Positions 35,138-43,190 of a stretch of DNA of 47,207 nt are shown here, one piece after another. The stretch spans positions 1-47,207 of the forward strand of contig MVRA01000101.1 of assembly GCA_002067315.1 (NCBI GenBank), given 5' to 3'. The translations under genes and the position numbers were made by a program. The DNA is from Methanocella sp. PtaU1.Bin125 (GTDB lineage Archaea; Halobacteriota; Methanocellia; Methanocellales; Methanocellaceae). Position 1 is the first letter of the stretch, and every line of letters begins with the position of its first letter. The notes beneath the pieces were generated by a model. That model ran no database searches. It was not told the DNA's origin and was given only the letters and a program-made list of their open reading frames with translations.

Positions 35138-35480
35138 TATAAGTTGATGAGAAAAAGTTAACTTCATCCTCCGCCGTATCTTCAATCAGGTAAGGCGCTG
35201 CGCGCCTTGACCGACGCATCGGCATCGCATATAACGATGCCGCGGCGTCCCTTGTTAGCGGGAGGGCGGGTAGTGCGGGTGAACCGCCGGAGGCGGCAAA
35301 CGACTGATGCAAGCGCGCCAACCGGACGATTTTTTCATAAATGTCGATCGATGACCGCTATTTTGGCCGGGTATCAACGATGTAAAACGGGCATCACCGT
35401 CGTCGTATGTCCGGCCAGAGCGTTCGCATGCGCGCGCGAGCCTGCGCCCAATCGCCGGAATGCCCGGCTTTTAGTATGAA
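35138..35480 (+). repeat. GC-rich intergenic element, family E (copy E2)
   Basis: The longest copy, aligned with E1 over its length. It contains GCGCTGCGCGCC, TTAGCGGGAGGGCGGGTAG, CCGCCGGAGGCGGCAAACG, TCGATGACCG, GGCCGGGTATCAACGATG, CCGGCCAGAGCGTTCGC, and a CG tract at 35431-35438. An additional 40-bp block with ATCGGCATCGCATATAACGATGCCG is a small inverted repeat absent from E1. The stretch from 35481 to 35581 before the alaS stop holds no gene that I see. Confidence 0.75.
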
Positions 35481-35581
35481 AAACGTTCAGGGTTTTCATC
35501 GTATATCTCTGTGCAGCAGGCACATCGGCGTTTCATGAGAAAGGGCATACATCGGGTATAGCTTAAAAAATGGCAGGGCAT

Positions 35582-38212
35582 TCAGGCCTTGCCTTTCGCC
35601 TTGAATGCCCTGGCCTCGTGCTCGTTGCCGTCGACGTTCTGGAACTGCTCGCCGAGCTTCTCCTTGACGTTCAACGTATCGGAGTACCCGTACGCGAAGT
35701 TATCGCCCTTCAGTATGACCGTTCTCCCTTTAAACTCCTTCTTGCGGGACTGGGCCGCCTTCATCAGCGCCCCGAACTCCGACACGGGCAGCTGCAGCTC
35801 GACGAAGCTCTCGCCGCCCTTCAGCGCCGCCTCTAACAGCGCGTTCACGAACTCGGCCTGGAGCTCCTTGTTCTTCTTGGACAGCTCCTTCCACTCGTTA
35901 AAGAACCGCTGGGCGGTCTTCGGGATGTCGTCGTAGCCGACGCCCCAGAGGTCGGACACGTCCTTCAGGATGGATTCGTGCCGCTGCACCTCGTTCATGG
36001 CGTTCTCCAGCGACTTGAACTCGAGCCGGACCACGCCGTCCTGGATGCGCTCGCTGGATAACATCTTAATAAAGCCGACCTTCGAGGTGTTGTCGACGTG
36101 GATGCCGCCGCACGCCTCCACGTCGTAGCCGTCGATGATCACGATGCGCAGCGTCTTGCCCGGCACCGCGCCGCCCTGGTAGATGCGCATGGAGTACTCC
36201 ATCTCGGCCGCGGTCCGCGACATCTCGCGGATGCGTACCGGCACCTGCTTCATGACCAGGTCATTGGCCACCCGCTCGATCTCCTGCAGCTGTTTGAAGT
36301 TCAGCGACTCGTAGTGGGTGATGTCGAGACGGGCTTTTTCCGGCGTCTTCTCGGCGCCGGCCTGCCAGACGTGATCACCGAGCACCTTCCGCGCCGCGTA
36401 GTTGACGATGTGCGTGGCGCTGTGGTGGGCCGAGAGTATCCGGCGCCGGTCACGGTCGACCTCGCCGGTGACCTTCGTGGTGCCCGCCGGCAATGGCGAC
36501 TTCAGGACGTGGACGATCACGCCGTCCTGCTTGTAGACGTCGACGACCTCGACGCCGTCGATGAACCCGGTGTCGCCGGCCTGGCCGCCGCCCAGCGGGT
36601 AGAAGAGCGTCTGATCGAGGACGACCTTATTCGAGTTGATCGTCTTCACGACCGCCGCCTCGAATTTGAACTCCTGCGGGCGCTCGTAGTACATCGGCAC
36701 CGTCTTCGGCAGGCCCGTAGTCTCGTTCGCCTCGATCTTCCGGGACTCCTTCGCCTCGTGCCGCGCCTGCACCCGGGCGTAGAAGTCCTCGGGGATGGCC
36801 ACGTCCGGCCGGGCCTCTTTTATTAATTCGGGCGAGATGCCCTGCGAGTCGTACAGCTCGACCAGCTTCTCGGGCGTGAACGACTCCTTGCCCTTCACCA
36901 TGCGCTTGACGATATCCCGGCTCTTGCGGCGCGACTCCTCGTACCGCTTCTTCTCCACCTCCAGGATGTCGAACAGGCTGCCGTAGTCCCGGAGCTCGGT
37001 GTACCACGAGCCGAACTCGTCGATGTGGGAGCGGAACACGTCGTTCAGGTCGAGGTTGAGCTGGTACTGGTCGATGAGCGTCCAGCACCGGCGCAGCAGG
37101 TTGCGCAGGTTGTAGCCGCCGCCCACGTTGGAGGGCAGCGCGCCGTCGTGGATCGCGACGAGCAGGCTGCGGGTGTGGTCGGCGATCGCGTACAGCGACC
37201 GCATCCGGTAGACCTGGTCCTGCAGCGCGCCGATGTCCATGTCGAGCTGCTTCGCCACGTCCTTCCAGACGGAGTTGACGTCCTCGATCTCGTCGACGTT
37301 TAATATGCCCGCGTAACGGGCGAAGCGTGCCTGGAAGTCGCGATCCGGCCGCCAGCCCACGCCCCGGTATATCATTTCCATGGTCTTCGGGAACGTGGCG
37401 TCGTACGACATCGGCAGGCCCTGGCTGAACCACGCCCAGCGCTCCAGCCCGGCGCCCATGTCGATCACCTTCGTCCGCAGCTCGCGGAAGTCGCCGCCGG
37501 GCAGCTGCTCGTACTGCATGTACACCTGGTTGCCCAGCTCCAGCCCGCGGGAGAAGAACTCGATGGACGGGCCGAAGTTGCCGCCGCCGGCCCAGACGTC
37601 CTCGTGGAACACGATCTCGTGGGCCGGGATGCCGAGGCCGCCCTTCGTGAGGAAGTGCTGGATCTGCTCGATGCCCTCCTCCTTGAAGTAAACGTGCTTC
37701 TCGGGCGTATTGAACGTGTGCTGGCCGACCATGATGAAGCCGGTGTAGTGGCGGCCGGTGATGCCGACGTTGTCGATGTCCGGGAACCGGAGGCAGAACT
37801 GCGGCTCCAGCACCGCGTCCGCGGGCGGCTCGATCTCGCCCGAGACGACGTACGGCTGGAAGTCGTTGATGCCTGCGGCGACGAAATAAAGGTCCTCGTA
37901 CCAGCGGCAGACGACCGGGTAGCGCTCCAGCGGGACGTAGCCCCACTGCTCGAACGTCTTTACGTAAGTATCCCAGGCCTCTTTGTACTCGAACTTCTTC
38001 CGGGTGAGCGACTCCCCGACGAACCGGTAGCCGCCGCTGCACTCCGCCTCGTCGCAGTAGTCGCGATCGGTCTGGCTCCAGAAGCCCCGGCCGCAGTGCT
38101 TGCACACGTGCCTCGAGTAGCCCAGCCCGGTCAGCGTCTTCACCGGGTAGTACTTCTCGTAGTTCTTCGCGAACTCCGGCTTCATCAGCTTCTTGATCTG
38201 CTTGTCGTCCAT
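35582..38212 (-). CDS. alaS: Alanyl-tRNA synthetase
   Basis: 876 aa, archaeal type. An N-terminal Cys module, CKHCGRGFWSQ with a following C and C (residues 37-60), is typical of the archaeal enzyme. Class II motifs lie in the catalytic domain (FQPYVVSGEI region, AGGGNFGPSIEFFSRG). The editing domain has HSATHIVNYAARKVLG and the Cys-containing CGGIHVDNTSKVG. The C-terminal part is Lys-rich and helical, as in the oligomerisation domain. The start follows GAAGGGA by seven nt; a TATA-like ATAAATTTA (38275-38283) is about 65 nt upstream. It stands alone. Confidence 0.97.
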   Translation of the reverse strand: MDDKQIKKLMKPEFAKNYEKYYPVKTLTGLGYSRHVCKHCGRGFWSQTDRDYCDEAECSGGYRFVGESLTRKKFEYKEAWDTYVKTFEQWGYVPLERYPVVCRWYEDLYFVAAGINDFQPYVVSGEIEPPADAVLEPQFCLRFPDIDNVGITGRHYTGFIMVGQHTFNTPEKHVYFKEEGIEQIQHFLTKGGLGIPAHEIVFHEDVWAGGGNFGPSIEFFSRGLELGNQVYMQYEQLPGGDFRELRTKVIDMGAGLERWAWFSQGLPMSYDATFPKTMEMIYRGVGWRPDRDFQARFARYAGILNVDEIEDVNSVWKDVAKQLDMDIGALQDQVYRMRSLYAIADHTRSLLVAIHDGALPSNVGGGYNLRNLLRRCWTLIDQYQLNLDLNDVFRSHIDEFGSWYTELRDYGSLFDILEVEKKRYEESRRKSRDIVKRMVKGKESFTPEKLVELYDSQGISPELIKEARPDVAIPEDFYARVQARHEAKESRKIEANETTGLPKTVPMYYERPQEFKFEAAVVKTINSNKVVLDQTLFYPLGGGQAGDTGFIDGVEVVDVYKQDGVIVHVLKSPLPAGTTKVTGEVDRDRRRILSAHHSATHIVNYAARKVLGDHVWQAGAEKTPEKARLDITHYESLNFKQLQEIERVANDLVMKQVPVRIREMSRTAAEMEYSMRIYQGGAVPGKTLRIVIIDGYDVEACGGIHVDNTSKVGFIKMLSSERIQDGVVRLEFKSLENAMNEVQRHESILKDVSDLWGVGYDDIPKTAQRFFNEWKELSKKNKELQAEFVNALLEAALKGGESFVELQLPVSEFGALMKAAQSRKKEFKGRTVILKGDNFAYGYSDTLNVKEKLGEQFQNVDGNEHEARAFKAKGKA

Positions 38213-38500
38213 GGATGTTCCCTTCGATGAAAAATCGGTGAAAGTGATTCTCTTCGCCCTATGTGGCAGAGACGCATAAATTTATCGGTTTCACGACGCC
38301 AGGTATCGGTGGTCGCGCGCGCGAGGCGGCGGGGCTGGCACAAATAGCGGGGCATGGCAACCCGCGGCAAATCGTGCGAGGGCGATCTGCCGGATATTCG
38401 GGCAATCAGGGCGTTGTTTCTTCGCCCCCTTAGGCCTCTTCGAATACGGAAAGGTTTATTGTCTTTCAGTAGAAATTGTAATAGCCTCTGGCGGTTTTAT
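38213..38500. other. Intergenic region between alaS and the coiled-coil gene
   Basis: Divergent promoters are expected here: ATAAATTTA near 38275 for alaS (minus) and GGTTTATT at 38453-38460 for the coiled-coil gene (plus). A CGCGCGCGCG tract of 10 nt lies at 38314-38323, next to GAGGCGGCGGGGC. Reading frames upstream of 38501 have no similarity and are not called. Confidence 0.45.
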
Positions 38501-39424
38501 ATGTCCGATTCGCACGCCCAGCAACCGAAAAAGCGCTCGTTCAGCTTCGACGACATCCTGTCGATCCTGGACGACGATAAGCCCGTTCCTAAAGCCGCAC
38601 CCGCAGCAGCAGAGCCGCCGGCAGCGCGGCCTGCCCCCGTCGTGAACGAGCCGCTTGCCCCCGCCACGAGCGAGCGTCCCGCGCCGCTTCCGGAACCGGC
38701 CAGAGTAGCCGCACCGATGGCGGCCCAGGCACAGCCCGATTCGGCCATCGTGGACCGGCTGCTGGCGGACTTCGAGGTCAAGAACGCGGAAATTATGCGC
38801 CTCAACAACGAGCTGATGCAGCTGAAGTTCGAGATCAAGGAGAAAGAGCAAAAGATCAGCAGCCTCACCGCCGTGGAGGTCACGCTGAAGGAAAAAGAGG
38901 AAGCCATTAAAGACCGGGACGCATCAGTCAGGGAGAAAGAAGCGATCATCAGGGAGAAAGAGGCCATCATCAAAGAGAAAGACTCGGTCATCAAGGAGAG
39001 AGAGGCCGCCATAAAAGAAAAAGAGGCCATCATCAAAGAGAAAGAGGCGGCCCTCAAGGACACAGAGATGGCCCGGAAAGAAAAAGAGATGGCCATTGCG
39101 GCAAAAGAAGCGGAGATCAACGCGTACGAGGCTAAGATTAAAGAGCTCGACGCCCGGATGAGCGTCATGTCCGAGCAGCTCGGCACGCTGCGGAAGTTCT
39201 CGGCCCGCGAGACGTCCCACGAGCCGTTCGACGAGCCCGTAGAAACCCCGGAGGAAAAGCCTGCAATCCACGTGCAGGAGCAGATGCCGGCTGCTAACGA
39301 CGACGACGTGGCGGCGATCTTCAAACGGCTGGCCGCGGCCAGGGCCGAGGAGCCCGCCGAGGACGGCGAGGAAGGGCAGGAGAAGCCTCGCAAGCCCAGG
39401 TCGGCCAAGCTGTACGATTTATGA
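38501..39424 (+). CDS. Long coiled-coil protein with heptad repeats
   Basis: 307 aa, no recognised enzyme domain. The first 80 residues are Pro/Ala-rich (a short FSFDDILSILDDDK helix comes first), then one continuous coiled coil from about residue 85 to 225. Its middle part consists of near-identical seven-residue units of the type KEKEAII, encoded by about 21-nt DNA repeats, with charged positions at regular heptad spacing. The C-terminal 60 residues are acidic, ending KPRSAKLYDL. A cytoplasmic scaffold or filament role is possible. ATG 38501 is chosen because an upstream extension lacks similarity; no ribosome-binding site is evident. Confidence 0.75.
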   Translation: MSDSHAQQPKKRSFSFDDILSILDDDKPVPKAAPAAAEPPAARPAPVVNEPLAPATSERPAPLPEPARVAAPMAAQAQPDSAIVDRLLADFEVKNAEIMRLNNELMQLKFEIKEKEQKISSLTAVEVTLKEKEEAIKDRDASVREKEAIIREKEAIIKEKDSVIKEREAAIKEKEAIIKEKEAALKDTEMARKEKEMAIAAKEAEINAYEAKIKELDARMSVMSEQLGTLRKFSARETSHEPFDEPVETPEEKPAIHVQEQMPAANDDDVAAIFKRLAAARAEEPAEDGEEGQEKPRKPRSAKLYDL

Positions 39425-39478
39425 TAAATCTGTCACCGGATCTTTTTTGTAAAGGCTTATATAATAATCCCTGCACAG

Positions 39479-39663
39479 GCAAAGCGAAGCGCTACAAACT
39501 CGCGACGAGCGCAACGAAACGCGACGGGCGCGACGTTTGTCTAAGAATGGTTAAATAACCTGTTATCCTTTAACAGACGTAGCGCCCGTCGCGATTCGTC
39601 GCGGCCGTCGCGGGAATACCGCCCGTCGCATAGCCTATACAAGGCCACGACGAATGCTTCGCC
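39479..39663 (-). repeat. Word-built palindrome, family B (copy B1)
   Basis: Arms made of CGCGACG / GCAACGAAACGCGACG words (39501-39536) and the complementary CGCCCGTCGCGATTCGTCGCG (39583-39603) enclose an AT-rich centre with CTAAGAATGGTTAAATAACC. That centre matches the reverse complement of the centre of B2 and B3, so this copy is inverted relative to them. The flanks (for example AATACCGCCCGTCG and ATACAAGGCC) repeat directly in B2. With B2 this accounts for nearly all of the 598-bp gene-free stretch after the coiled-coil gene. Confidence 0.8.
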
Positions 39664-39855
39664 AAGGCTCAGCGCAGCGCTACACACTCGCGACGAGCGC
39701 AACGAAACGCGACGACCGCGACGACGATAAATAGATAAACAACCACTATTAGCCACTCTTAAAGAAACGTCGCGCCCGTCGCGATTCGTCGCGGCCGTCG
39801 CGGGAATACCGCCCGTCGAAATGCCCATACAAGGCCTCGACGAATGCTCTGCCAT
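39664..39855 (+). repeat. Word-built palindrome, family B (copy B2)
   Basis: The core, from CGCGACGAGCGCAACGAAAC at 39689 to GGCCGTCGCGGG near 39803, is almost identical to B3 at 43191-43307, including the centre GATAAATAGATAAACAACCA. It is a tandem neighbour of B1 with shared outer flanks. The sequence from 39856 to 39970 holds no gene or recognisable element. Confidence 0.85.
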
Positions 39856-39970
39856 AGCTAAGCGCAATACGTTACCCGCGACAACCACGACGTTAGCGGC
39901 TAAAGATCGCGTGCGAAGTCCAAAAATTTTTCATAAGCGGCAGCCACATCAGGGTTCACGCCGGTCGATC

Positions 39971-40002
39971 AATGCGCAATTTTTATATATATAATGCACA
40001 TT
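39971..40002 (+). promoter_or_regulatory. Promoter with possible operator of the RHH/RelE pair
   Basis: AATGCGCAATTTTTATATAT and the following ATAATGCACATT form an imperfect inverted repeat overlapping a strong TATA box (39981-39992), about 30-40 nt before ATG 40023. RHH antitoxins commonly autoregulate by binding palindromes at such a site; here that is inference. Confidence 0.5.
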
Positions 40003-40022
40003 TTTTAATCATGAGGAAATAG

Positions 40023-40268
40023 ATGAGCCTGAACGTCAACCTTGGCACCCCGTACGAGACGAGGATCAACGAAATCATTGAAAAGGGCTACGCTGCCACC
40101 CAAACAGAGGTTATCCGGCAGGCGATCATGTATTATGCGACTTTTCTCGAAGACCAGGAAGAAATCCGGCTTTTGAACAAGGGCATATCCGCCGACATGA
40201 AGGATATAAAAAGCGGTAAGGTCAAGACCGTGGCTCATGATGAGTTGAAGAAGAAACTCGGATTGTGA
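40023..40268 (+). CDS. Ribbon-helix-helix antitoxin
   Basis: 81 aa. The N-terminus has the RHH pattern of a short strand (SLNVNLG) followed by two helices (YETRINEIIEKG and TQTEVIRQAIMYYATFL), the usual dimeric DNA-binding fold of CopG/ParD-like antitoxins. The Lys-rich C-terminus would wrap the toxin. GAGG six nt before the ATG serves as ribosome-binding site. The next gene, 9 nt after the stop, is a RelE/ParE-type toxin. Confidence 0.85.
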   Translation: MSLNVNLGTPYETRINEIIEKGYAATQTEVIRQAIMYYATFLEDQEEIRLLNKGISADMKDIKSGKVKTVAHDELKKKLGL

Positions 40269-40277
40269 TGTGATCGG

Positions 40278-40535
40278 GTGCGGATCGAGTATTCGGAGCA
40301 CGCGGTAAAAACACTCATGAAAATGGACAGAGTCACCCAGATCGCGTTTCTCGAGCATGTCGAAAAAATCGCCGGGACCGGCCCGAGAAGGCACCTGAAG
40401 TATGGCCAGCCGTTCAACGTCGAAAACGTCGGGCAGGGCCGGATCGTCTTTCAAATCGAAGGCGATACCCTGTATATTACGCGATGCTTCGATAACCATA
40501 AACAATATATGAAGTGGATCAAATCGCTCGAATGA
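40278..40535 (+). CDS. RelE/ParE-family toxin
   Basis: 85 aa. The order of elements is that of the RelE/ParE superfamily: MRIEYSEHAVKTLMKMD with basic residues in helix 1, then GQGRIVFQIEGDTLYI and the terminal strand-helix RCFDNHKQYMKWI. The conserved C-terminal His and Tyr are candidates for mRNA cleavage if it is RelE-like. The start is GTG 40278. With the antitoxin it forms one operon in the accessory region. Confidence 0.85.
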   Translation: MRIEYSEHAVKTLMKMDRVTQIAFLEHVEKIAGTGPRRHLKYGQPFNVENVGQGRIVFQIEGDTLYITRCFDNHKQYMKWIKSLE

Positions 40536-40566
40536 ACGCCGGACCCTGGCACAGCACCCGGGGGGA

Positions 40567-40926
40567 TCATAATTGTCTCACGAAAACATCCCGGGGCGAG
40601 CCGCCTTCCCAGATCCGTGCCCTGTCGTTGCTCATTATGTAGAGAACAGTCTTGTTTTCGTAGTGGACGTTGTAAGCTGTATCATTTATCCTGGTCCAGC
40701 GACCTTCGAGACTCTGCATGCCAGACAGGTACCCCCGGAAATCCTCCTGCTCATTGAAGACAAGCGTGGCCGTGATCGTCGAACCGTTGTACGAGATTTT
40801 ATATTCCCAGGTCCCTGCAATGGGATCTGCGGCTGGTTTCACCGTGGGGCTTGTACAGCCGCTGATAAGCAATGTCACCAGCGTGACGACAACAATGAAA
40901 TTGCACACAAAGATATATTTCCTCAC
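40567..40926 (-). CDS. Small secreted lipoprotein
   Basis: 119 aa. The N-terminal hydrophobic helix ends in a lipobox (LLISGC, Cys near residue 24), so the mature protein is probably anchored outside the cell through Cys. The domain of about 85 residues is predicted to be all-beta: AGTWEYKISYNG, TATLVFNEQEDFRGYL, LEGRWTRINDTAYNV. The pattern resembles small lipocalin-like proteins common in methanogens. The start is GTG with AGAGGA upstream. Function unknown. Confidence 0.78.
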   Translation of the reverse strand: MRKYIFVCNFIVVVTLVTLLISGCTSPTVKPAADPIAGTWEYKISYNGSTITATLVFNEQEDFRGYLSGMQSLEGRWTRINDTAYNVHYENKTVLYIMSNDRARIWEGGSPRDVFVRQL

Positions 40927-40949
40927 GATAGTTCCTCTGCTTTACTCAT

Positions 40950-41858
40950 TTACTGGTTGTTGTAATCTATAGCTGTATTCATGACCGTGTTCACGGTCAG
41001 ATCCACGACGGTCTCTGATGTCACACCTTGATCCGCCAGTTGTGATCTCAACGCTTCCCGCAACTCGGCCTTGTGGCTGACGACCCACTGCGGGTCGAAC
41101 GTGACCGCGATGACCAGTACCTGGGGCTCCGGCGGCTTTTTTTCCGGGACATAATTATAAAACCCGCTCGAGTGCCAGAAATCCACATCACTCCACCTCT
41201 GTTGGAGATACTCCCAATATTCATTCCTTTTTTCTTCGTCGAGCAAGGCCTGGTTTATGGCATCCGTCGTCGTAACGTTCTGCGGGGACGACTGGTTTTG
41301 GGCACTGGTGTTGCCGGGAAGCGGAGACGGTCCGGACTGGTACGGATATCCCGCGACGCTGCCTATGACCACGACGGTGCGGCCGCCGGGCAATTTCCCG
41401 ACCTCGACGACGATGCATGCCGCCTTGACGTCGGTCGTCGCATAGGTCAGGACCCTCCGGTTCAGGAGCTCCTTCGTGTACGCATTGTGCATCGGGCCGC
41501 CGATGACCACGAGGTCGAATAACTCGATGCTCTGCTTCTGGAACGTGCGGGTGCTATCGTACAGCACGTAGCTGGCGTTCACCTCATTGTTCGCCTTATA
41601 GGCATCGAACAGCTGCCGCTCCACTGAATCGATGCCCGAGCCCAGGATCACCAGGGGATCGTCCATCGTGACCGAGCTGACATCGTTTACCTTGATGATC
41701 CGGACGCCATCCGGCAGGCCCATGCTGCTCAATGCATCGTCGATATTCAGCGCGTTGCTTACCTGCTTCGACCCGGCGATCTCCTGTGCACACACCCCGA
41801 ATATGCCCAGGAGCAGAGCCAGCACAATGAACAACGAGAATAGCGACCGCAAGCCCAT
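40950..41858 (-). CDS. Secreted protein of unknown function
   Basis: 302 aa. A signal peptide (about residues 1-24, cleaved near CAQE) is followed by a domain with alternating strands: DPLVILGSGIDS, ELFDLVVIGGPMHNAYT, and TVVVIGSVAGYPYQ. These resemble blocks in other exported methanogen proteins. An Asn/Ser/Gln-rich linker follows (NTSAQNQSSPQN), with N-glycosylation sequons, then a C-terminal alpha/beta part (VLVIAVTFDP). GGAGCTGG lies about 6 nt before the ATG. It follows the lipoprotein gene on the same strand and may be co-expressed. Confidence 0.7.
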   Translation of the reverse strand: MGLRSLFSLFIVLALLLGIFGVCAQEIAGSKQVSNALNIDDALSSMGLPDGVRIIKVNDVSSVTMDDPLVILGSGIDSVERQLFDAYKANNEVNASYVLYDSTRTFQKQSIELFDLVVIGGPMHNAYTKELLNRRVLTYATTDVKAACIVVEVGKLPGGRTVVVIGSVAGYPYQSGPSPLPGNTSAQNQSSPQNVTTTDAINQALLDEEKRNEYWEYLQQRWSDVDFWHSSGFYNYVPEKKPPEPQVLVIAVTFDPQWVVSHKAELREALRSQLADQGVTSETVVDLTVNTVMNTAIDYNNQ

Positions 41859-42054
41859 TTACCCAGCTCCTATATTAATCAAGCCTATAATAATCATGCC
41901 GTTGGATTATATATGTTTTTAGAAAGCTCCCCGGGGTCCCTCAAAAATCTATGGCCCCGTCAGGATGCCGGCACTTTTTTAAGATGCCATCGTCTCCCTA
42001 ACATCAAGGCCAATATGGCCGAGACGAACGGCACGTCCGGGCACCTTCCGAGGT

Positions 42055-42260
42055 CATGGATGACAAGGAGGCTAAGGAGACGAGACCAGGGAGGACGAAG
42101 GAGGTCAGGGAGACTTTTTTTAAACCGGAGGACTATGGAGGCAGGGAGGACCAGGGAGAACGCTTAATTAATAAAGTCTCCCTGGTCCTCCCTGCCTCCA
42201 TAGTCCTCCGTTTTTTCCGTTTCTCCGTATCCTCCGTAACCTCCTTTACCTCTTCTCCTT
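42055..42260. repeat. Word-built palindrome with perfect 34-bp stem (family C)
   Basis: The arms 42126-42159 and 42177-42210 are exact reverse complements over 34 nt, made of GGAGG words (for example GGAGGCAGGGAGGACC), with a 17-nt AT-rich loop. Outside them, looser GGAGG words on the left (42065-42113) and CCTCC words on the right (42211-42260) continue the symmetry. A T-run flanks each arm (42114-42121 and 42211-42216). Only this copy is in the window. The remaining stretches 41859-42054 and 42261-42383 contain no gene I can support. Confidence 0.88.
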
Positions 42261-42383
42261 AGCCTCCCGGCACTCCAAAGCCTCCAGAGCGACAGAAGGT
42301 GAAATACAAATGAACCTCGGGACCAATATTTCAAATTTTACCATAGCACCTGCCCCGTATCGCTTGTGAGCACTGTATGCGAC

Positions 42384-42773
42384 CTACTTGATGTTCCTCA
42401 AAAACCGCAAGATATGCGGGGCCACAGCATCGCAGCTGTACAAAAGCCCGACATGGTCGGCTCCCGGGATAGTGACGAATTCGATCATGGGAGAGAACCG
42501 GGCCCCTTCTTTTATCTTCTCGTAGCTCCCGTCGCGGTCGCCGACTATCATCATGCAGGGCGTGGACAGCCCCTTCAGGACCGCCGTCTGATCGACCCGG
42601 GGGTCGTGGCAGGCGGCCATCAGCGCCTCCCTGTCGTTGGCGAGGTTCCGCGCCCGCATCGCCGCCGAACGGATCTCGGCCGGGACCCACCAGTCCATCG
42701 TCCTGATGCCTTCGCGCATGCCCTTCATGTCGTTCTCGAACGGGTGCGCGGCCATCACGACGAAGGACGAGAA
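42384..42773 (-). pseudogene. Alpha/beta hydrolase, 3' half only
   Basis: About 130 codons encode the C-terminal half of an alpha/beta hydrolase: a cap region (MREGIRTMDWWVPAEI), then the acid residue in MIVGDRDGS and the catalytic His in IPGADHVGLL, ending FLRNIK. The N-terminal half with the nucleophile elbow is missing. The reading frame runs straight into the antisense of an ABC-transporter fragment at 42774, so the gene was cut by a recombination or insertion event. It is unlikely to be functional. Confidence 0.8.
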
Positions 42774-43001
42774 CCTCGGCCCGAACGGCTCGGGCAAGCC
42801 CACCAGCATGAAGATGATGCTGGGCCTCATCCCGCCCACCTCGGGCACCGTCAACGTCCTAGGCTACGACGTATCGAAAAACCCCATCGAAGTCCGCCAG
42901 CGGATCGGCTACGTGCCGGAGTCGCCGCGCATCTACGAATTTTTAACCGCGCTGGAGTTCCTGGACCTTACGGGCGACATCTACGGCATGGCGCCCGACG
43001 C
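42774..43001 (+). pseudogene. ABC transporter ATPase fragment
   Basis: About 76 codons, from the Walker A region (LGPNGSGKPTS) to DIYGMAPDA, nearly the same as residues in the pseudogene at 45280. The Walker A Thr/Ser after the Lys is Pro here. Neither the start nor the signature motif or Walker B are present, and both ends are abrupt. The frame is open, unlike the other copy. It is a displaced duplicate. The sequence between 43002 and 43190 holds nothing recognised. Confidence 0.85.
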
Positions 43002-43190
43002 TATTGGTCGTCCTTGATAAAAATGCCGATCCTTGCCCTGCACGTACAGCACGTGAAGATTACAGAGCGCGGTTTTCAGGCCGCAGAGACCGCAGGCTTC
43101 GCCACGCAGCGAATTACTTGATGGAAAAATCGTTTTCATGTGCAGGCGATGAAAATGGGTTTTGTTTCGGGGGCCTGTCGTACTAATTCT

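Noticed and set aside
39479-39855. CRISPR-like appearance of B1 and B2
   Set aside because: Only two large, palindromic units with shared flanks, no regular 25-40 nt repeats with unique spacers, and no cas genes nearby.
41913-42262. Short plus-strand frames across the GGAGG palindrome
   Set aside because: They consist of the word repeats read as Arg/Glu-rich peptides, lack start signals and are best explained by the palindrome.
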